Source: Acetofilamentum sp. (GTDB lineage: Bacteria; Bacteroidota; Bacteroidia; Bacteroidales; DTU049). From it: a stretch of 9,721 nucleotides of DNA. The stretch spans positions 1-9,721 of the forward strand of contig DYON01000090.1 of the NCBI GenBank assembly GCA_020720525.1, read 5' to 3'. How positions within the stretch are numbered: position 1 is the first letter of the stretch; every line of letters begins with the position of its first letter. The notes under the pieces are model-generated. The model did not search any database and was not told where the DNA came from. It was given only the letters and a program-made list of their open reading frames with translations. This document shows, piece by piece, positions 6,466 to 9,721 of the stretch. The position numbers and the translations under genes were made by a program.

Positions 6466-6783
6466 TTAACCTTTATTACGTTCTTGTTTGTATCCAAACC
6501 AATCTCTGAACCAACGTTTCACGAAGAATTCTTTACGATGATTTCTGTTGCGGTCTGCTTCGTTGAGTGCACGACGCATCGATTTGCGTGTTTCTTTTGT
6601 CTGCGACTTCATGTGACGCTTCAACGCTTTCTGATATAAAACAGTATCGTTGCGTTGGCGTTTCTTTTTCTCACGCTGAATCTGTCGTTCCCGATTGCTC
6701 AGGTTCGAAGTGCGGCACGATTGAATTGTTGCGGCTGGCAACAACAACGCGACAATTAGCACTATGTATTTAAGTATTTTCAT
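6466..6783 (-). CDS. Small, highly basic lipoprotein of unknown function
   Basis: A 105-residue protein. A signal peptide (MKILKY, then a long hydrophobic core of VLIVALLLP type) ends at a lipobox-like IQSC with Cys23. The remaining 83 residues are strikingly charged: 28 Lys or Arg against 9 Asp or Glu, mostly in predicted helix (REKKKRQR, ETRKSMRR). The protein ends in an aromatic and basic patch, VKRWFRDWFGYKQE. It could bind nucleic acid, acidic polysaccharide, lipid A phosphates or a negatively charged membrane; nothing decides between these. I do not recognise the family. A weak -7 box (TATTTTCG) lies on the - strand at 6818-6825 with TTG 18 bases upstream. The hairpin after its stop suggests a single-gene transcript. 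It is divergent from the Rieske-like lipoprotein gene. Confidence 0.75.
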   Translation of the reverse strand: MKILKYIVLIVALLLPAATIQSCRTSNLSNRERQIQREKKKRQRNDTVLYQKALKRHMKSQTKETRKSMRRALNEADRNRNHRKEFFVKRWFRDWFGYKQERNKG

Positions 6784-6882
6784 GTATCACGTTCTTCTGA
6801 TGAATGATTTCAAAAAGCGAAAATACAACTTTTTTTTTACGTTCAAGCAGATGAGTGAAAGATTTAAGAAAAAGTTTTTCAC

Positions 6883-6915
6883 TATCTTTGAACTTCTTAA
6901 TGAACGAATTCGAGG
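6883..6915 (+). promoter_or_regulatory. Promoter -7 box and ribosome site that decide the start of the Rieske-like gene
   Basis: TATCTTTG at 6883-6890 is an exact TAnnTTTG box, identical to that before the fic gene, although no clear -33 TTG precedes it. A GAGG at 6912-6915 sits just before the ATG at 6917, an unusually good ribosome site for this window. Together they argue against the longer open frame that begins at 6764, upstream of the promoter. Confidence 0.55.
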
Positions 6916-6916
6916 T

Positions 6917-7333
6917 ATGAAATATTTTACAGCGGTTTTTTTTCTTGTGCTAATAACTTTTTTTTCTTGCAAAAAAGATGAAAATCGAATTCCGTATGTG
7001 CCTGTTGATATATATATCGACATCAACAACGCAAACTACAACGATTTGAATTCTGTTGGAGGCTACATTTATTTAACTGGTGGCTACAAAGGTCTGATTA
7101 TTTACCGTTCATCTTTCGATTCTTTTGTTGCAATAGAGCGAGCTTGCCCATATCATCCTACAGACGATTGCGAACGTTTGGTTGTTGATACTTCGGGTCT
7201 AACTATTTCGGATCCACATTGTGGCTCGCGTTTTCTTATTCTCGATGGAAGTATCATAAATGGACCAAGCACCAAAATAGCAGCCACCTACCATACCATA
7301 TTTGATGGTGTGTATGTTCATGTTTACAATTGA
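6917..7333 (+). CDS. Rieske-like lipoprotein with non-canonical cluster ligands
   Basis: A 138-residue protein starting with a lipoprotein signal (MKYF, hydrophobic core, FFSCKK with Cys18). The C-terminal half has the Rieske layout: ERACPYH (Cys77, His80), a strand pair, then DPHCGSRFLILDG followed by NGP, which matches CPCHGSxFDxxxG of Rieske [2Fe-2S] domains position by position. The ligands differ, however. The second motif is D99-P-H101-C102-G-S, so the usual Cys is Asp and the Cys and His are swapped. Cys85 lies between the two motifs. The set C77, H80, C85, H101, C102 could bind a different metal centre, or the fold may have lost its cluster. It stands alone, facing outward from the basic lipoprotein gene, with its own promoter. 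It is probably membrane-attached outside the cytoplasm. Fold similarity is fairly clear; function is unknown. Confidence 0.75.
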   Translation: MKYFTAVFFLVLITFFSCKKDENRIPYVPVDIYIDINNANYNDLNSVGGYIYLTGGYKGLIIYRSSFDSFVAIERACPYHPTDDCERLVVDTSGLTISDPHCGSRFLILDGSIINGPSTKIAATYHTIFDGVYVHVYN

Positions 7334-7910
7334 TTTTGTGGCTGTAACCGAACCTCTAGAAATTTCTATTAAAAGAACTCTTCACCAAGCCACACATGCC
7401 TTACGATAAGGGATAAGTCAGCAAAAATGGCAGTTTTTCCATAGTTGATAAATGAAGAAGGTAAAAAGGATATTTAATATCTCTTTAGTCCTATAAAAAA
7501 TGCAAATCGCATTCTTAAAGTGCAATGATAGAGGTTGATCTGGGTATTAACAAGATTGAGGGGCTTGGTTTTCTCCCGAGCTTCCACGAATGCATCCATC
7601 CGCAGATTGCGCCGATTACTCGGATTTTTGAATTGCGCCAGCAGGGACAACCATTCTCGCAGATGCTTTGCTTGTTTTACTTCGCAAAATAAACAAAAAG
7701 TTGGTGTTTTCGAATCAGGTTCAATCTCCTATTGGAGCTGATTCCATCTGCGCAAATTGAGGGATTCTCACTGGAATTTCTATTTTCTGCGTAACCGAAG
7801 CGCTACTGAGCTGAGCTCATGAACACCTTTGAAAATAGTTTAATTGAGTGAATAATCCTTTAATCTGCTGACGAGAAATTGTAATCTGCAATTTTAGCGG
7901 ACAATAGTGA
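7334..7910. other. 577-base gene-free region, part possibly decayed coding or repeat-derived
   Basis: No intact gene is supported. A perfect 12-base palindrome TAGAAATTTCTA is at 7357-7368. An AT hairpin (GATATT, T, AATATC) is at 7469-7481; on the - strand it is followed by a T run and could be a weak terminator. The part from about 7535 to 7690 is visibly richer in GC than its surroundings. On the + strand one frame is open from ATG 7525 to 7794 except for a TAA at 7690. On the - strand a frame without an ATG near its beginning is open from 7728 to 7474, and protein-like stretches continue upstream only by changing frame. This fits a relic of a gene or dispersed element between two convergent 3' ends. 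I cannot tell which strand was coding. Confidence 0.4.
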
Positions 7911-8321
7911 TTAAATATCTTTAAAAACCCTTGCAAGCGAAAATCCTGGAGCATCTATTTGCAAATCGAGAAAATATCCAAAGGGTGTTTGAAAAACCTC
8001 GTATCCGGCATTTTTCATTCGTGCCTCCACTTTGTCGAAAAAAAGCTTGGTGAATTCGGGATCGGCTTTACTATTCGATAGGTGAGCAAACGAATGCAAA
8101 ACCAGCTGTTTCACCTGATTTTTTCCACAGACCCACTTCAGATTTTTAACCAATTTCGTTTCCACATCTTTTTCGCGCTCCACATCTTCTTGTTCAACCT
8201 GAATAAAGGCTGTTTGAATATTTTCGAATTGCGCTGGTTGGTTATTTTCGACTGCTTCCTCTACCGTTTTGGTGGTTGGTTTGTAGCCAAATTTGTCGCA
8301 ATAGATAAGTAGCAATTTCAT
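7911..8321 (-). CDS. Free-standing threonyl-tRNA synthetase editing-domain protein (archaeal type)
   Basis: A 136-residue cytosolic protein resembling the N-terminal editing domain of archaeal threonyl-tRNA synthetase, a fold shared with D-aminoacyl-tRNA deacylase. In archaea this domain removes serine wrongly attached to tRNA-Thr. Matching blocks in order: N-terminal strand MKLLLIYCDKF, the AFIQVEQED strand, the VLHSFAHLS block with His80, and the TPFGYF block at 112-117. Spacing and length agree with the archaeal domain. Archaeal proteins carry Tyr-Lys after FGY, and that Lys has been implicated in editing. Here the pair is Phe117-Leu118, so the chemistry may differ. There is no synthetase part; it is a separate protein. 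ATG 8321 is chosen because the frame upstream to 8375 adds residues that do not fit the fold. Alternatives are a trans-editing factor, a D-aminoacyl-tRNA deacylase-like enzyme or an inactive relative. Confidence 0.8.
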   Translation of the reverse strand: MKLLLIYCDKFGYKPTTKTVEEAVENNQPAQFENIQTAFIQVEQEDVEREKDVETKLVKNLKWVCGKNQVKQLVLHSFAHLSNSKADPEFTKLFFDKVEARMKNAGYEVFQTPFGYFLDLQIDAPGFSLARVFKDI

Positions 8322-8441
8322 GGTTTTTGTGCGATTATTTGCAATTAGTGATGGCTTATTTCTGCAATCGAGCAAACTACATTCGCCACAAATGTCGATG
8401 TTGGCGTATGCGCAATGCTGAAAAGCTGCAACAAAAGACCG

Positions 8442-9236
8442 TTAACTACCTGAACTGATAACTTCTTTTTCGTGGCAAACACTCGCAAACAAAAAGTCGC
8501 GATTCATTTTGGCAATATGAGTAACCGAGATGCTTTTTGGGCATTCGTATTCGCATGCATAAGCATTCGAACAGTTTCCAAAGCCACATTCGTCCATTGC
8601 CTTAATCATTGCTTGAACACGGCGCGATGCTTCGGGCTTTCCTTGTGGCAAATAGGCCATGTGAGCAACTTTAGCACCAACAAAAAGCATTACAGAGCTG
8701 TTGGGACAAGCCGCCACACAAGCGCCGCATCCAATGCAAGAAGCAGCATCCATTGCTTTTTCGGCCAAATAGCGTGGAACGGGAATCGAATTGGCTTCGG
8801 GAGCTGCTCCTGTTTTAACCGAAATATAACCACCAGCTTGAATGATTTTATCGAGTGCAGAGCGGTCAACAATGAGGTCGCGAATAATTGGAAATGCCTT
8901 CGAACGCCAAGGTTCAACAACGATGGTATCGCCATCTTTAAACTTGCGCATGTGCAATTGGCAGGTTGTAACGCCCTTGTCGGGGCCATGTGGGCGGCCA
9001 TTGATGTACAAACCGCACATACCACAAATTCCCTCGCGGCAATCGTGGTCGAAATGCACTGGGCATCCCGTGAAATCGACGGGTTTGCTACCACCATCGG
9101 TGATTAATTTCTGATTGAGTTGATCGAGCATTTCCAGAAAAGAAGAATCGGCCGAGATATTGTCGATGCTGTATTTCGCAAACTTACCTTTGCTTTGCGA
9201 ATCTTTCTGACGCCATATTTTCAACGTAAACTTCAT
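8442..9236 (-). CDS. sdhB: Fumarate reductase/succinate dehydrogenase iron-sulfur subunit
   Basis: A 264-residue subunit carrying electrons between the flavoprotein and the membrane quinone site. All cluster ligands are visible. The N-terminal ferredoxin domain has [2Fe-2S] ligands Cys66, Cys71, Cys74 and Cys92 (CREGICGMC). The C-terminal domain has CIGCGACVAAC, with Cys167, Cys170, Cys173 and later Cys232 for the [4Fe-4S] cluster. Cys177, Cys222 and Cys228 bind the [3Fe-4S] cluster. The spacing of the last three (6 then 4 residues) matches the E. coli enzymes. The sequence CGFGNC adds an extra Cys217. Bacteroidota usually use the complex both ways in fumarate respiration. The flavoprotein gene normally lies directly upstream in a C-A-B order, but here the gene 25 bases upstream encodes an unrelated unknown protein. 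Confidence 0.95.
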   Translation of the reverse strand: MKFTLKIWRQKDSQSKGKFAKYSIDNISADSSFLEMLDQLNQKLITDGGSKPVDFTGCPVHFDHDCREGICGMCGLYINGRPHGPDKGVTTCQLHMRKFKDGDTIVVEPWRSKAFPIIRDLIVDRSALDKIIQAGGYISVKTGAAPEANSIPVPRYLAEKAMDAASCIGCGACVAACPNSSVMLFVGAKVAHMAYLPQGKPEASRRVQAMIKAMDECGFGNCSNAYACEYECPKSISVTHIAKMNRDFLFASVCHEKEVISSGS

Positions 9237-9261
9237 AGTGTAGGGTTTTACGTCCTGTTAA

Positions 9262-9721
9262 TTATTCAAACATTAAAAAAAGTGCTTTCATAGAGTTTCC
9301 CTTTTCCAAAATGGGATCTATGCTCTCGTCGAATCCAATAATTTCGCTTCCATTCATAAAGCGAATGAGTTTATTGTTATCGAAATAGTAGCGATATTCG
9401 TAAGTTGACTCTTCCTCGTATCCAAGAAATCGATCGTAATAGAATATCAATTTCCCTTTATTAAACAACCACTCTTGATATTGAAACGCTATTGAAAACT
9501 GACTCGAACGAGTTATCAGCTTTAAAGCCCAAGCCCCGTCGTTTTCGGTATTTCCATCTGCATTTTTGGCTTCCATCGCATCGGTGTACCAAAAAGTGAT
9601 GGTGTCGTGCATTATTCCAATTGCTCTCCAAGGAGCATCGTTCACGTTTCGAATAATCTGATCGGAATAATGACCCGAATACATAAGCGAATCGGGATTG
9701 GTGCAGTTGGACCAGACTTTA
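9262..9721 (-). CDS. Hypothetical protein, 5' end beyond the window
   Basis: The frame stays open from the stop at 9262 to the window edge, so at least 152 residues are present. An internal ATG at 9684 could be a start, but the frame continues upstream with protein-like residues (VWSNCTNPDSL), so a truncated view of a longer gene is likelier. The protein is rich in aromatic residues and acidic, with alternating strand-like segments (WLFNKGKLIFYYD, YRYYFDNNKLIRFMNG) that suggest a beta-rich fold. I see no known motif and cannot assign a family. It lies 25 bases upstream of sdhB in the same direction and may share a transcript with it. Confidence 0.65.
   Translation of the reverse strand, partial: KVWSNCTNPDSLMYSGHYSDQIIRNVNDAPWRAIGIMHDTITFWYTDAMEAKNADGNTENDGAWALKLITRSSQFSIAFQYQEWLFNKGKLIFYYDRFLGYEEESTYEYRYYFDNNKLIRFMNGSEIIGFDESIDPILEKGNSMKALFLMFE

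Noticed and set aside
6420..6497. N-terminal extension of the ABC ATPase frame
   Set aside because: It crosses the hairpin at 6436-6458 and overlaps the 3' end of the upstream gene; ATG 6419 starts the family domain directly.
6764..6916. Upstream part of the Rieske-like frame
   Set aside because: It overlaps the divergent gene start and the -7 box; ATG 6917 has a ribosome site and begins a lipoprotein signal peptide.
7535..7741. Open frame of 68 codons on the + strand in the gene-free region
   Set aside because: Composition rich in Arg and Ser without domain features and without a promoter; other frames over the same bases look at least as protein-like.
7876..7894. Small stem AAATTG / CAATTT after the editing-domain gene
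   Set aside because: Only six AT-rich pairs and no following T run on the - strand, so not called as a terminator.
8322..8375. Longer start of the editing-domain protein
   Set aside because: The extra 18 residues precede the first strand of the fold, which starts exactly at the internal Met encoded at 8321.
8472..9107. Long + strand open frame (211 codons) across the sdhB region
   Set aside because: It lies fully antisense to a gene with all eleven iron-sulfur ligands in place, and its translation has no recognisable motif.
1..9721. CRISPR arrays, tRNA or rRNA genes, insertion sequences
   Set aside because: No regularly spaced repeats of the right length, no cloverleaf-like or rRNA-like stretch and no recognisable transposase were seen by eye.

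Overview
The window reads as a chromosomal segment of a Bacteroidota bacterium, probably a Bacteroidales-like lineage. It is AT-rich. Start codons lack strong Shine-Dalgarno sites, and several promoters match the Bacteroidota -7 box TAnnTTTG. Other lineage clues are many small lipoproteins, a fused DppD-DppF type ABC ATPase and a Bacteroidota-style fumarate reductase/succinate dehydrogenase iron-sulfur subunit. I cannot name the species. I see no tRNA, rRNA, CRISPR array or intact mobile element.

Layout from left to right. (1) Positions 1-288 are non-coding and hold the control region of a Fic-domain protein with a winged-helix N-terminus (289-1329). Four AGCT-centred half-sites about two helical turns apart surround its promoter, and its Fic motif has Gln where the catalytic His should be. 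(2) Positions 1520-4225 form a tight + strand redox operon with gaps of 20, 6, 13 and 15 bases. It encodes an OsmC-type peroxidase, a thioredoxin-fold protein without an intact CXXC, a thioredoxin reductase lacking the usual NADPH-phosphate-binding arginines, a membrane-anchored canonical thioredoxin, and an unknown lipoprotein. (3) On the - strand, facing that operon with overlapping stop codons, lie a GatB/YqeY-domain protein and, upstream of it, a double-ATPase peptide-type ABC protein. A very basic small lipoprotein gene follows, separated from the ABC gene by a strong hairpin.

(4) Divergent from the basic lipoprotein is a + strand Rieske-like lipoprotein with an altered second ligand motif. 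(5) Positions 7334-7910 hold no gene I can support. Part of this stretch is GC-richer and looks like decayed or repeat-derived DNA. (6) The right end is on the - strand: a free-standing archaeal-type threonyl-tRNA synthetase editing domain, the iron-sulfur subunit of fumarate reductase/succinate dehydrogenase, and an unknown gene cut by the window edge that sits where the flavoprotein subunit gene would be expected.

The most coherent functional unit is the redox operon. The reductase probably feeds electrons to the membrane-anchored thioredoxin, and OsmC removes organic peroxides using thiol or dihydrolipoyl-type reductants. The non-canonical features of two of its members (no CXXC, no HRRxxxR) recur in one operon, and this is the most interesting system-level signal in the window.
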